A stretch of DNA of 64,000 bases. Origin: Mesorhizobium sp. WSM4311. Lineage in GTDB: Bacteria; Pseudomonadota; Alphaproteobacteria; Rhizobiales; Rhizobiaceae. Each line of letters opens with the position of its first letter. Position 1 is the stretch's first letter. The position numbers and the translations under genes were made by a program. The stretch lies in the NCBI RefSeq assembly GCF_002295115.1, contig NZ_NSFV01000008.1:186001-250000 (forward strand). Reading direction: 5' to 3'. This document shows, one piece after another, positions 27,409-36,267 of the stretch. The notes below the pieces were generated by a model. The model saw only the letters and a list, made by a program, of their open reading frames with translations. It searched no databases and had not been told where the DNA came from.

Positions 27409-28293
27409 TCACCGCCGCCCCTGCTCCAGACCGATCCGGTAGCTTAGCGAACGCTTCGCCCCCGGTTCGATCAGCATCACGCCGGGCTTGTCGCTGAACT
27501 CGCCGTTGAAATCGGCCGGGCTCGCAATACCACGCCAGGGTTCGATGCACAGGAAGGGCGCGCCGCCGGGCTTGGACCAGATGCCCAACTCTTCGGCTCC
27601 CTGCCATGACATTTCGATTGCCGGACCGCGCTCGGCTGCATATCGCACACTGGTGCTGGCGGGCCGATCCAGGATGACGGCGTCGTCATCGAACAGCCGT
27701 TCGGACAGCGCAAGCGTTCTGCCATCGATGGGCGTCGGCCGCGTTTCCGAGAGCAGAAGGCCATCCTTCAGGCGACGAACCGGCGCCGGCTCACTCGCGG
27801 CAAAGGTCAGCCGATAGGCCTCCTTGGGCAACTCCGGCAGCAACGGCCAGTTGAATGCAGGATGAGCACCGATCGAGGCCGGCAATTTCTCGTCGCCGGT
27901 GTTGGTCACTTGCAAGGTCACATCGAGCTGCTGTCGGTCCAGCGTATAGGTGACGCCAAGGCGAAAGGCGAAGGGATAATGCGCACGCGTGTCGGCGTCA
28001 TCGGTGAGCACCAGCGTGCAGGAGCGGGGTCCCCTCTCCTCCCAGGTGAACGGTTTGTCTCGAGCGAAGCCGTGTTGCGTCATCGGATAGGTTCGGCCGC
28101 GATGACGCAGTCGATCGCCCTTTAGCCGGCCGACGATCGGGAACAGCACCGGCGAATGGCGCCGCCACTCCGGCCCGGCCTGCCACAGAAACTCAAATCC
28201 CCGCCCATCCTGCAGCGAAACCAGTTCGGCACCCTGCCCTGTTATGACAGCCGAGATGCCGTCGCCATGAAGCGTTTGGCTGTCCTGTGCCAC
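27409..28293 (-). CDS. aldose 1-epimerase family protein (LacX/YeaD-like)
   Basis: A 294-aa beta-sandwich epimerase-like protein. Conserved pieces include SPVLFPIVGRLKGD with the sugar-binding Arg, TQHGFARDKPF with the catalytic His, GAHPAFNWPL with the second His, and the C-terminal IEPWRGIASP with the acidic base. All expected catalytic residues are present. Members act on hexoses or hexose phosphates; which one is unclear. It is probably co-transcribed with the ProC-family gene 37 bases downstream. Confidence 0.88.
   Translation of the reverse strand: MAQDSQTLHGDGISAVITGQGAELVSLQDGRGFEFLWQAGPEWRRHSPVLFPIVGRLKGDRLRHRGRTYPMTQHGFARDKPFTWEERGPRSCTLVLTDDADTRAHYPFAFRLGVTYTLDRQQLDVTLQVTNTGDEKLPASIGAHPAFNWPLLPELPKEAYRLTFAASEPAPVRRLKDGLLLSETRPTPIDGRTLALSERLFDDDAVILDRPASTSVRYAAERGPAIEMSWQGAEELGIWSKPGGAPFLCIEPWRGIASPADFNGEFSDKPGVMLIEPGAKRSLSYRIGLEQGRR
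28232..28239 (-). other. KOPS-type octamer GGGCAGGG, points toward dif
   Basis: CCCTGCCC on the plus strand, so the octamer reads on the minus strand; it is 1.8 kb right of the dif candidate. Confidence 0.5.
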
Positions 28294-28381
28294 ATGTCCT
28301 CGCGGGCCGGTGTTGAAGGCTGGTGCGGCGGCAGACTAGCAAAACCTATTGGGGACTCAAGGTGCGGCCGGAACGATTTAT

Positions 28382-28440
28382 GGCCGGAGGATCTCTCCTC
28401 CGGCCACCTCTCCGCATCAAGGGCGAGAACCCCCGCCCTT
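28382..28440 (-). terminator. tandem hairpins after the Bax-inhibitor gene
   Basis: Two stems follow the stop on the minus strand: AAGGGCG/CGCCCTT (28419-28440) and a 9-bp GGCCGGAGG/CCTCCGGCC (28382-28405). T runs are weak, so termination may rely on the hairpins or on Rho. Confidence 0.55.
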
Positions 28441-28458
28441 GCCCATGGCGGACGGTCG

Positions 28459-29175
28459 CTACTCGCGCTCACCGGTGAAGTTTAGCAGCAGCTGGAAGAT
28501 GTTGATGAAGTTCAGGTAGAGCGAGAAAGCACCGAAAACAGCCAGCTTCTGGCGCGATTCCGCATCGAAATTCTCGGCATATTGTTCCTTGATCGTCTGC
28601 GTGTCCCAGGCGGTCAGGCCGATGAAGACGGCGATGCCGATCACCGAAATGGCGAACTGCAGCGCGGTCGAACCGAGGAAGATGTTGACGATGCTGGCGA
28701 TCACCACGCCGATCAGGCCCATGATCAGGAAGGACGAGAACTGCGTCAGGTCGCGCCTGGTCGTGTAGCCGTAGAGGCTTGTGGCGCCGAACATGGTGGC
28801 GGCGATGAAGAAGGTGCGCGCGATGCTGGTGCCGGTGAAAACCAGGAACACGGAGGCGAGCGACAGGCCCATCACCGCGCAGAAGGCCCAGAACATCGCC
28901 TGGGCGCTGGCCGCCGACATGGTCTGCATCTTGAACGAAAACAGCATGACGAAGGCCAGCGGCGCCAGCATCACCACCCATTTCAACGGGCTGGAGAAGA
29001 TTGGCACGTAGAGCGCCGGCGTCGATGACACCAGGAACGCGACCAGGCCGGTGACCACGAGGCCAAGGCCCATATAGTTGTAGACGCGCAGCATATGCTG
29101 GCGCAGGCCCTCGTCAAAGACGGCTCCGGCCTGGGCGCCGGCGCCGACGCGATATCCCAGATTGGGCGTGTTCAT
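28459..29175 (-). CDS. Bax inhibitor-1/YccA family membrane protein
   Basis: A 238-aa protein with seven hydrophobic segments, beginning after a short soluble N-terminus (MNTPNLGYRVGAGAQAG). The family signature is in FIGLTAWDTQTIKEQYA near the C-terminus, with conserved Asp residues. Bacterial members (YccA, YbhL, BsYetJ) interact with FtsH or leak calcium. AAAGGAGA lies close upstream of ATG 29175. The ECF anti-sigma gene is 23 bases upstream, so this gene may belong to that stress regulon. Confidence 0.92.
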   Translation of the reverse strand: MNTPNLGYRVGAGAQAGAVFDEGLRQHMLRVYNYMGLGLVVTGLVAFLVSSTPALYVPIFSSPLKWVVMLAPLAFVMLFSFKMQTMSAASAQAMFWAFCAVMGLSLASVFLVFTGTSIARTFFIAATMFGATSLYGYTTRRDLTQFSSFLIMGLIGVVIASIVNIFLGSTALQFAISVIGIAVFIGLTAWDTQTIKEQYAENFDAESRQKLAVFGAFSLYLNFINIFQLLLNFTGERE

Positions 29176-29198
29176 TTGCAGTCTCCTTTGTGGATCGG

Positions 29199-29972
29199 TC
29201 AGTAAAGCGTTCTGGCGAGCGTCTCGGCGGCGCGGTCGAGATCATGAACCCCGCTCCGCGCGACCACCGCATAGGCGACCTCGCCGATCTGGAAATAGGC
29301 CGAGGAAATGTCGCCCGACGGCGCGACGGTCGGCTTGACCACGTCGAAGGTTCCCGGCCGGATCGCAAACAGCGACACCAGGCCCATATCCTTGGTGTCG
29401 ACAGCCATCTCGACGCTCGGGCCGAAGCGCGACGGGTAGATCTGCACGTCGCGCACCTTCCAGTCCTTTGGCAGTGACGGCATGACGATCGCGGTCGCCG
29501 CACGGATCTCGCCGGCACTGTAGTTGGGCGCTTCCGGCTGCGAGGGCATGGTCTCGCGCACCAGCGTCGTCCGGTGCGCGCGCACCGCCTCGTCGACATA
29601 GGCGGGCGGCTGCGGCGACGCGACGACCTTGGTCACCGACATCGGCCCGATGATGCCGTTTGCCAGCCAGCCGGCGGCAACGAAGGCGGCAACGGCTGCA
29701 GCACGCTGCAGCACGCCGAAGATGCGGCCACGGACAAGTCCCCTCTCCAGCCGCCGCGCCGCGTCAGCGGTGGCCGGCCGTGCCATGCCCTTGGAGCCGG
29801 CAAGCGCCACGCGCAGTTCATCGCGGGTCCGCAGATCCGACATGACGCGCGCGGCGGCCTCCGGGCGTGTCGACAGGAAGGCTTCGACCTCGATGCGGCG
29901 GGTGACATCCAGCTGGTCGTCGACATAGGCGTCGAGGTCAGTTTCCGTCACAGGGTCGACAAGAGCGCTCAT
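29199..29972 (-). CDS. membrane-anchored anti-sigma factor of the adjacent ECF sigma
   Basis: A 257-aa single-pass protein. The cytoplasmic N-terminus (residues 1-90) begins DLDAYVDDQLDVTRRIEVEAF, a typical anti-sigma domain without the zinc HxxxCxxC motif. One hydrophobic span is at about 95-112 (VAAFVAAGWLANGIIGP), then a periplasmic part of about 145 residues. Its start overlaps the sigma gene stop by 4 bases (ATGA). It should hold the sigma factor at the membrane until an envelope signal arrives; the signal is not known. Confidence 0.85.
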   Translation of the reverse strand: MSALVDPVTETDLDAYVDDQLDVTRRIEVEAFLSTRPEAAARVMSDLRTRDELRVALAGSKGMARPATADAARRLERGLVRGRIFGVLQRAAAVAAFVAAGWLANGIIGPMSVTKVVASPQPPAYVDEAVRAHRTTLVRETMPSQPEAPNYSAGEIRAATAIVMPSLPKDWKVRDVQIYPSRFGPSVEMAVDTKDMGLVSLFAIRPGTFDVVKPTVAPSGDISSAYFQIGEVAYAVVARSGVHDLDRAAETLARTLY

Positions 29973-30502
29973 GGCTCACCTCCCACGATGCTGAGATGAT
30001 TTCTTCCGCGCGCCGGGGCGGCGTCTTCCATCTGGCGCAGTGCCGCGCGCGCCCTGCCGATGCGCGACATCAGCGTGCCCAGCGGCACGCCGGTGGCATT
30101 GGCCGCCTGCTGGTAGGAAAGCCCTTCTATGGCGACCAGATGCAGCGCCGAGCGCTGCTCTTCCGGCAGGTTGAAAAAGGCGTCCCGCACCTGCGCCAGG
30201 CGCACCGAATGTTCCTGCGGCGCCGGCGTAGCGGCGTCGGCGAGGTATCCGGCCTGTTCGATGCGCATCGCTTCCGAGCGGCGCGAGCGCATGCGGTCGA
30301 CAAATGCGTTGTGGACGATGGACAGCAGCCAGGCACGCAGGTTTGCGCCCGAGCGGAAGGTGCCGCGCCGCTCATAGGCGCGCACAAGCGCGTCATGCAC
30401 GAGATCCTCGGCATCCGCGCTGTCGCGCGTCAGCGACTGCGCATAGCGCCGCAGCGACCCGAGCTGTCCTATGATGTCAAAGCGTGGCATCGACCGTTTC
30501 AT
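29969..30502 (-). CDS. ECF-type RNA polymerase sigma factor
   Basis: A 177-aa sigma factor with only regions 2 and 4. Region 2 is RYAQSLTRDSADAEDLVHDALVRAYERR and the Trp-containing LRAWLLSIVHNAFVD; region 4 is LPEEQRSALHLVAIEGLSYQQAA, with helix-turn-helix GVPLGTLMSRIGRARA. Three in-frame ATGs are possible (30520, 30502, 30490); 30502 has AGGGC nearby. It is upstream of and coupled to its anti-sigma gene. Autoregulation is likely for this class, but I could not assign the -35/-10 pair. Confidence 0.9.
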   Translation of the reverse strand: MKRSMPRFDIIGQLGSLRRYAQSLTRDSADAEDLVHDALVRAYERRGTFRSGANLRAWLLSIVHNAFVDRMRSRRSEAMRIEQAGYLADAATPAPQEHSVRLAQVRDAFFNLPEEQRSALHLVAIEGLSYQQAANATGVPLGTLMSRIGRARAALRQMEDAAPARGRNHLSIVGGEP

Positions 30503-30598
30503 GCCCTGTTTACGGAGCATGTGGGGATGTTAATCCCGACCCGTGCCATTTTTCTTTGGCGGTTTCCCCGGAGGATTGCCCCTCCGCCCGCCCGGCTC

Positions 30599-31192
30599 TT
30601 AGGGGCGAAGTGGTTTTGCCGGTTTGGGTGTAGTCACACCGCAAGCGCGCAACACCCATCGGCGGCCGTCGCTGCGAAAATCGGTGATGCTCAGCGGCTC
30701 GATATCAATCTTCCGACAGGCGGCAAGCGGAGCACCCAGAACATGCACGATCGCGGTGCGAATGACACTGGCATGGGTCAGCGCGATGGTGTGGCCAGGC
30801 TCTGCCATCAACCGGTCCATCAACTCGGAAGCCCGGCGGCCAACGTCGGCCAGCGACTCGCCGCCATGCGGCGCTGCGTTGGGGTCGGTCAGCCAGGCGG
30901 CGATGTCGCCGGGCTGTTGGGCCTGCACGTCCTCAAAACTCTTCCCGGCCCAGCCTCCATGATCCTGGTCCGCCAGGAGCGGTTCGACCGATGCGTCCAG
31001 CGATAGCGCCTCGGCGGACTGGCGGGCGCGAAGCGCGGGCGCTGTCCATGCGCGGTCGGCGCGGCGCAGCGTCCCGCGCATCGCCTTCGCCTGCGTCAGC
31101 GAGCGCGGGTCCAGCGGCTCATCGAGCGGAAACGAACCCCGCCGGGTCGCGGCCGTGGCGCCGTTGCAGATCATCGTCAGCCGTACGAGCAT
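30599..31192 (-). CDS. histidine phosphatase superfamily protein with lost catalytic His
   Basis: A 197-aa protein with the fold of phosphoglycerate-mutase-like phosphatases, recognisable from the start MLVRLTMICNGATAATRRG, the PHGGESLADVGRRA region with the acid residue, and ALTHASVIRTAIVH with the second His. The nucleophile motif RHG is replaced by CNG (Cys9-Asn10-Gly11), so classical phosphohistidine chemistry is not possible. ATG 31192 is chosen where similarity starts. It lies 97 bases upstream of the sigma gene on the same strand. Role unknown. Confidence 0.8.
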   Translation of the reverse strand: MLVRLTMICNGATAATRRGSFPLDEPLDPRSLTQAKAMRGTLRRADRAWTAPALRARQSAEALSLDASVEPLLADQDHGGWAGKSFEDVQAQQPGDIAAWLTDPNAAPHGGESLADVGRRASELMDRLMAEPGHTIALTHASVIRTAIVHVLGAPLAACRKIDIEPLSITDFRSDGRRWVLRACGVTTPKPAKPLRP

Positions 31193-31369
31193 GAGGCAGT
31201 CATTCCTTGAGCCGCTTTCGAAGCGAGGCATACGCTGCAATTAGAATAGCTGCTATCGTTTCGAAAGGCCGCGCCCCCGGGGTGCCGCCCTCCGTTTTGC
31301 GCAATTAAAACCGCTGGCGAAGCGCCTTCGATTTGCGTATCACTCCGCCGCGCAAACGGAACCATAACG

Positions 31370-32554
31370 ATGTTCGAAGACCTGCAGCCAGCTCCCGCCG
31401 ACAAGATCCTGGCCCTGATCGGCCTCTATCGCGCCGATCCGCGTCCCAACAAGGTCGACCTCGGCGTCGGCGTCTACAAGGATCGCGACGGCAAGACGCC
31501 GGTAATGCGCGCGGTGCGTGAGGCTGAAAAGCGGCTGCTGAGCAGCCAGGACACCAAGACCTATCTCGGGCTCGCCGGCGACACCGGCTTCAACGCGGTG
31601 ATGGCCAAGCTCGCCTTCGGGCCGGGCGCGGACATGACGCGCATCCGGGCGGCACAGGCGCCCGGCGGCTCCGGTGCGCTTCGCCTGGTGGCGGAGCTGC
31701 TCAAGCGGACGCGTTCGGACGCCACGATCTGGCTGTCGGACCCGACATGGCCGAACCACATGCCCGTGATGCGCGCAGCCGGCCTGCAGATCCGCGAATA
31801 TCCCTATTTCGACGCGGCCTCCGGTGCTGTTCGTTTCGACGACATGCTGGCGGCGTTGCGAACGGCCAAGAGCGGCGACGTGGTGCTGTTGCATGGCTGC
31901 TGCCACAACCCGACCGGCGCCAACCTCGATGCGGGGCAGTGGCAGGCCGTCACCGATCTGGTCGTCGAGCGCGGCCTGCTGCCGTTCGTCGACATCGCCT
32001 ATCAGGGCTTTGGCGACGGCCTCGAGGCCGACGCTCTCGGCCTGCGCCTGCTGGCGGCGAAAGTTCCGGAAATGGTCGTTGCCTCGAGCTGCTCGAAGAA
32101 CTTCGCCGTCTATCGCGATCGTGTCGGCGCGGCGATGGTCTTGGCCAGGGACAGCGCGCAGGCCGACGTGGCGATGAGCCAGATGCTGTCGGCCGCACGC
32201 GCCATGTATTCGATGCCGCCGGACCATGGCGCGGCGGCGGTGCGCATCGTGCTGGAAGATGCAAGCCTGCGCGCCGACTGGGAAGCCGAGTTGGAAGAGA
32301 TGCGCCTGCGCATGCTGAGGCTTCGCGTGGCTTTCGCCGAGGCGCTGCGCCGGCAGTCCAACTCCGACCGCTTCGACTTCGTCGCCAGCCATCGCGGCAT
32401 GTTCTCGCGGCTTGGTCTCACGGAAGCGCAGGTCGAGCGGTTGCGTGCCGAGCACGGCGTCTACATGGTTGGCGATAGCCGCATCAACGTCGCTGGATTG
32501 CCGGAGGACGGCATGGACGACCTCGCCAAGGCGATCGTCTCCGTGCTCGACTGA
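31370..32554 (+). CDS. aromatic amino acid/aspartate aminotransferase (class I)
   Basis: A 394-aa PLP enzyme of the AspC/TyrB subfamily I-alpha. Conserved parts are VDLGVGVYKDRDGKTPV, the HGCCHNPTGANL cofactor site, DIAYQGFGDG and the PLP-binding Lys243 in SSCSKNFAVYRDR. It transfers amino groups between aromatic or dicarboxylic amino acids and 2-oxoglutarate. It lies 81 bases upstream of mazG on the same strand and divergent from the phosphatase-like gene. The exact specificity (aromatic or aspartate) cannot be set from sequence. Confidence 0.92.
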   Translation: MFEDLQPAPADKILALIGLYRADPRPNKVDLGVGVYKDRDGKTPVMRAVREAEKRLLSSQDTKTYLGLAGDTGFNAVMAKLAFGPGADMTRIRAAQAPGGSGALRLVAELLKRTRSDATIWLSDPTWPNHMPVMRAAGLQIREYPYFDAASGAVRFDDMLAALRTAKSGDVVLLHGCCHNPTGANLDAGQWQAVTDLVVERGLLPFVDIAYQGFGDGLEADALGLRLLAAKVPEMVVASSCSKNFAVYRDRVGAAMVLARDSAQADVAMSQMLSAARAMYSMPPDHGAAAVRIVLEDASLRADWEAELEEMRLRMLRLRVAFAEALRRQSNSDRFDFVASHRGMFSRLGLTEAQVERLRAEHGVYMVGDSRINVAGLPEDGMDDLAKAIVSVLD

Positions 32555-32634
32555 AGCGGCTCAGCTGTGGACAAGGCCCCCTCGCCGGCTGACAGTGTTG
32601 GCCGTGCGTCGGGTCGCAGGATAGCATCCGCCGC

Positions 32635-33459
32635 ATGACGCCATCCAAAGACATTTCGCGCCTGATCGAGATCATGGCCGCGCTGCGCGCGCCGAGGACC
32701 GGCTGCCCCTGGGACATCGAGCAGGATTTCTCGACCATCGCGCCCTATACGATCGAGGAAGCCTACGAGGTGGCGGATGCCATCGCGCGCGGTGACCTCA
32801 ACGATCTGCGCGATGAGCTCGGCGACCTCCTGCTGCAGGTCGTCTACCACGCGCAAATGGCCGAGGAAGCGGGCGAATTCGCGTTCCCGGATGTCGTCCA
32901 GGCCATCACCACCAAAATGATCCGGCGCCACCCGCATGTCTTCGGCGACGAGGAAGCCCGCGGCGCCGGCATGGCCAAGGGCATGTGGGAGAAGATCAAG
33001 GCCGAGGAGAAGGCGGAGAAACGGCAAGGCCGTCTCGCGCGCGGCCTCGACCCCGAAGACAATGGCAAGGGATTTCTGGACAGTGTTCCGGTCGCCCTGC
33101 CCGCTTTGACGCGAGCGCTAAAACTTCAGGAGAAGGCTGCCCGTGTCGGCTTCGACTGGAGCGAGGCAGCCCCCATCCTCGACAAGATCGAGGAGGAGAT
33201 CGGCGAGTTGCGCGAGGCTCTGGCGAAGGGCGAGACGGCCTCGATCAAGGACGAGTTCGGCGACATGCTGTTCGCCGTCGTCAATCTCGGCCGTCATCTC
33301 AAGCTCGATTCGGAAGCCGCTTTGAGCGGCACCAACGAAAAATTCCGGACGCGCTTCCACTATGTCGAGCAGGCTCTCGAGAAGTCCGGCAACACACTGG
33401 AGAAGGCCACCCTGAACGAGATGGAAGCGCTCTGGCAGGAAGCGAAGAGCGCGAAGTAG
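32635..33459 (+). CDS. mazG: nucleoside triphosphate pyrophosphohydrolase MazG
   Basis: A 274-aa protein with two MazG all-alpha domains. The first has CPWDIEQDF, EEAYEVADAI and LRDELGDLLLQVVYHAQ, giving the metal-binding EExxE/ExxD pattern; the second repeats it (EEIGELREAL, KDEFGDMLFAVVNLGRH). It hydrolyses NTPs and dNTPs to NMPs, cleaning the nucleotide pool. Its position next to hflX-hfq is conserved in rhizobia. Convergent with hflX, 61 bases apart. Confidence 0.94.
   Translation: MTPSKDISRLIEIMAALRAPRTGCPWDIEQDFSTIAPYTIEEAYEVADAIARGDLNDLRDELGDLLLQVVYHAQMAEEAGEFAFPDVVQAITTKMIRRHPHVFGDEEARGAGMAKGMWEKIKAEEKAEKRQGRLARGLDPEDNGKGFLDSVPVALPALTRALKLQEKAARVGFDWSEAAPILDKIEEEIGELREALAKGETASIKDEFGDMLFAVVNLGRHLKLDSEAALSGTNEKFRTRFHYVEQALEKSGNTLEKATLNEMEALWQEAKSAK
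33095..33102 (-). other. KOPS-type octamer GGGCAGGG, points toward dif
   Basis: Minus-strand octamer within mazG, a plus-strand gene. Confidence 0.5.
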
Positions 33460-33520
33460 GCCTGTAGATCGGCAATCCGGGACGGAAACGCGTTTACACT
33501 TTTCCTATAGTTGCTCCGGC

Positions 33521-34912
33521 CTAGCCGTTGTTTTTGCGACGCAATCGGCTTTCGATCTCTTCGCGAGCGCTTTGTGTAGCCTTGAGCGAGATGGTGGCGC
33601 TGCCGTCTTCATTGTCGGTGCGCGAAACGATATCGCCATTGCGATACAGCCAATCGACAAGGCCAAACTGTGCCGGCTCGATCGTCACCGTCAGATCTTC
33701 GAGCTCGCCGGCCATGCGCGTCTCGATGAGCGCCTTAAGCGCATCGATGCCCTCGCCGGTCACCGCCGATATGGCGATCGGCGGACCCTTGCTGCCGTCC
33801 GCGGCATCGGCAAGCAGGCGGCTCCTGTTGCCTTCGTCCAGCAGATCGATCTTGTTCCAGACTTCGATCACACGCTTGGTGTCACCGGCGTCGACACCGA
33901 GGTCGGCCAGGATGCGCTCGACATCCTCGGCCTGTGCCGCCGTGTCGGGATCGGAAATGTCGCGCAGATGGATGACGAGATCGGCCTCGACCACCTCTTC
34001 CAGCGTGGCGCGAAAAGCCGCGATCAAATGCGTCGGCAGGTCGGAGATGAAGCCGACCGTGTCCGACAGGATGATCGGCGTGCCATGCGGCAGGCGCACG
34101 CGGCGCAGCGTCGGATCGAGCGTGGCGAACAGCATGTCCTGCGCCAGTACGTCCGCCCCGGTCAGCCGGTTGAACAGCGTCGACTTGCCGGCATTGGTGT
34201 AGCCGACGATCGCCACCACCGGGAACGGCACCTTCTTGCGCTTGGCGCGATGCAGGTCGCGGGTGCGACGCACCGTTTCCAGCTCGTGCTTCAGCTTGAT
34301 GATCTTTTCCTGCAACTGCCGCCGGTCGGATTCGATCTGGGTTTCGCCGGGACCGCCGAGGAAGCCGGCGCCACCGCGCTGGCGTTCTAGGTGGGTCCAG
34401 CTGCGGACCAGGCGGCCCTTCTGATAGTTGAGATGGGCAAGCTCGACCTGCAGCGTGCCTTCCTTGGTGCGGGCGCGCTCGCCAAAGATTTCTAGGATCA
34501 GCCCGGTTCGGTCCAGAACCTTGGCATGCAGTTCCCTCTCGAGATTGCGTTGCTGCACCGGGGTCAGCGGATGGTCGACGATGACCAGCTCGGCGTCGTT
34601 GTCCTTGACGAATTGGGCGAACTCTTCGACCTTGCCGCTGCCGAGCAAGGTTGCTGGACGCGGATCGTTGACCGTCACGACAGCCGTGTGGACAGGGTCG
34701 AGATTGATGGCGCGCGCAAGGCCGATCGCCTCGTCATGGCGAGCGTCGGCCGAACGCGTCAGCCGCGGGCGGTTGGTGTCGTCGTCGCCGCGCGGCTGAC
34801 GAGTAAGTACAGGCACAATGACGACAGCCCGGGTCGGCCCCTTGGCTTCCGTCCCGGGATGATGCGCTGGTTTTCCGCGAACCGTGCCGTCCGCGTCCTT
34901 CTCACGTGCCAA
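33521..34912 (-). CDS. hflX: GTPase HflX (ribosome rescue)
   Basis: A 463-aa GTPase. The N-terminal HflX domain (about 60-200) contains ELVIVDHPLTPVQQRNLERE and a glycine-rich GGAGFLGGPGETQIE; the G domain has GYTNAGKSTLFNRL, the DTVGF G3 motif and NKID. HflX splits stalled ribosomes after heat stress. The only start fitting the homology is TTG 34912, which directly follows the hfq stop (TGATTG), so reinitiation from hfq is likely. The order hfq-hflX is widespread. Confidence 0.94.
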   Translation of the reverse strand: MAREKDADGTVRGKPAHHPGTEAKGPTRAVVIVPVLTRQPRGDDDTNRPRLTRSADARHDEAIGLARAINLDPVHTAVVTVNDPRPATLLGSGKVEEFAQFVKDNDAELVIVDHPLTPVQQRNLERELHAKVLDRTGLILEIFGERARTKEGTLQVELAHLNYQKGRLVRSWTHLERQRGGAGFLGGPGETQIESDRRQLQEKIIKLKHELETVRRTRDLHRAKRKKVPFPVVAIVGYTNAGKSTLFNRLTGADVLAQDMLFATLDPTLRRVRLPHGTPIILSDTVGFISDLPTHLIAAFRATLEEVVEADLVIHLRDISDPDTAAQAEDVERILADLGVDAGDTKRVIEVWNKIDLLDEGNRSRLLADAADGSKGPPIAISAVTGEGIDALKALIETRMAGELEDLTVTIEPAQFGLVDWLYRNGDIVSRTDNEDGSATISLKATQSAREEIESRLRRKNNG

Positions 34913-35158
34913 TCAGGCGCCCTGGCTTTCCTCGCCATCGAACATCTGAACCGGCTGGCTCGGCATGATCGTGGAAATGGCGTGCTTGTAGACGAGCTGG
35001 GAGTGACCGTCGCGGCGCAGCAGCACACAGAAATTGTCGAACGAAGTGACCACGCCGGTCAGCTTCACGCCGTTGATGAGGAAGATGGTGAGCGGGTTCT
35101 TGCTCTTGCGAACTGAATTCAGGAACAGGTCCTGAAGATTTTGCGATCGTTCCGCCAT
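34913..35158 (-). CDS. hfq: RNA chaperone Hfq
   Basis: An 81-aa Sm-like protein. Sm1 is seen in SKNPLTIFLINGVKLTGVVTSFDNF, and the Sm2 YKHAIS motif is intact. The distal-face Gln (SQNLQDLFLN) is present, and the C-terminal tail is short as in alphaproteobacteria. It forms hexamers that help small RNAs pair with mRNAs; in rhizobia it affects nitrogen fixation regulation. It is followed without a gap by hflX. A hairpin lies 84 bases upstream of its start. Confidence 0.97.
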   Translation of the reverse strand: MAERSQNLQDLFLNSVRKSKNPLTIFLINGVKLTGVVTSFDNFCVLLRRDGHSQLVYKHAISTIMPSQPVQMFDGEESQGA

Positions 35159-35241
35159 TGTTCTTGTCTTTCGCCGATCCCCTTCGGTTTGCAAGCCAAT
35201 GCGCCAAATTGTCGGGCACATGTCAAGCGCGCAAACACCGT

Positions 35242-35262
35242 CTTGTCGTCAGTAACGACAAG
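35242..35262. promoter_or_regulatory. 8-bp stem-loop in the hfq upstream region
   Basis: CTTGTCGT-CAGTA-ACGACAAG is a perfect hairpin between dat and hfq. It has no T run. It may be a terminator of dat without a U tract, or a structure in the hfq leader. Confidence 0.4.
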
Positions 35263-35303
35263 CAGAACGAGATATATTGATGTTCATTCCACCTGTGCGG
35301 TTA

Positions 35304-36167
35304 TCAGGCTGGACTTTTTTCCGCAATGTCAAAAAAGGCCTGCCGTAACGAAAGTGTCACTGAGCCGGGGTGCCCGTTGGCCACAGGATCGCCGTCAATG
35401 GCCACGACCGGCATGGCGATCGTCGTGGCGGAACTGATGAACGCCTCGCGCGCCGCCTTGGCCTCGGCGACGGAAAAACCGCGCTCTTCGATCTTCAGGC
35501 CGAGCTTCGCCGCAACCTCGAACATGGTCGTGCGGGTGATGCCGCGCAGGATGCCGTGATCGGCCGGTCTGGTAACCAGGACGCCGTCCCTGGTGACGAT
35601 CCAGGCGTTAGACGAGCCGCCTTCCTTGACGTTGCCTTCGGGGTCGACGAACCATGCCTCCTGCGCGCCGGCCTCCTTGGCTTTTTGCTTGGCCAATACA
35701 TTGGGCAGCAGTCCGACGGTCTTGATATCGACCCGGTCCCAGCGATTCTCTGGCACGGTAATGATCGAGATCCCGGTCTCGGCTCGCTTTGCTCCAGCCG
35801 CCGGATCGGCCTTTTTGGCAGTGACCACCAAAGACGGCTTGGTGTCCGCCGACGGGAACACAAACTCGCGGCTGGCGACACCGCGCGTTACCTGCACATA
35901 GACCAGGCCGTTGACGACATGGTTGCGGTTGACCACTTCGCGCAGGATGAGCGGCAGCACGTTGCGCGCGACCGGCCATGCAATCGACAGTTCGGTCAGC
36001 GAGCGGTTGAGCCGGGCAAGATGGCGCGGCATGTCGACGATGAAGCCGCGCGCCACCTCGCAGACCTCATAGACGCCATCGGCGAACTGATAACCGCGAT
36101 CCTCGATATGCACGGAAGCGTTCGCGTGAGCGACATAGCGCCCGTTGACATAGGCAATGCGCGGCAT
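35304..36167 (-). CDS. dat: D-amino-acid aminotransferase (class IV)
   Basis: A 287-aa fold-type IV PLP enzyme. It opens RIAYVNGRYVAHANASVHIEDRG, where the final motif is shared by D-alanine and branched-chain aminotransferases, and carries the PLP Lys149 in RVDIKTVGLLPNVLAKQ. The PEGNVKEGGSSN loop is typical of this family. D-amino-acid aminotransferase makes D-glutamate and D-alanine; branched-chain specificity is less likely from the pattern. It lies between ntrX and hfq, as is usual in rhizobia. Confidence 0.88.
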   Translation of the reverse strand: MPRIAYVNGRYVAHANASVHIEDRGYQFADGVYEVCEVARGFIVDMPRHLARLNRSLTELSIAWPVARNVLPLILREVVNRNHVVNGLVYVQVTRGVASREFVFPSADTKPSLVVTAKKADPAAGAKRAETGISIITVPENRWDRVDIKTVGLLPNVLAKQKAKEAGAQEAWFVDPEGNVKEGGSSNAWIVTRDGVLVTRPADHGILRGITRTTMFEVAAKLGLKIEERGFSVAEAKAAREAFISSATTIAMPVVAIDGDPVANGHPGSVTLSLRQAFFDIAEKSPA

Positions 36168-36267
36168 TGGCGACCCCTGAAAAATCTCGGGCCTTCTTAT
36201 GCGATTCCGCCGCCGCCGTAACCGGCAAATGCTTGGACCACGCGCTGTTCAGCACAGGTCCCGCGCG

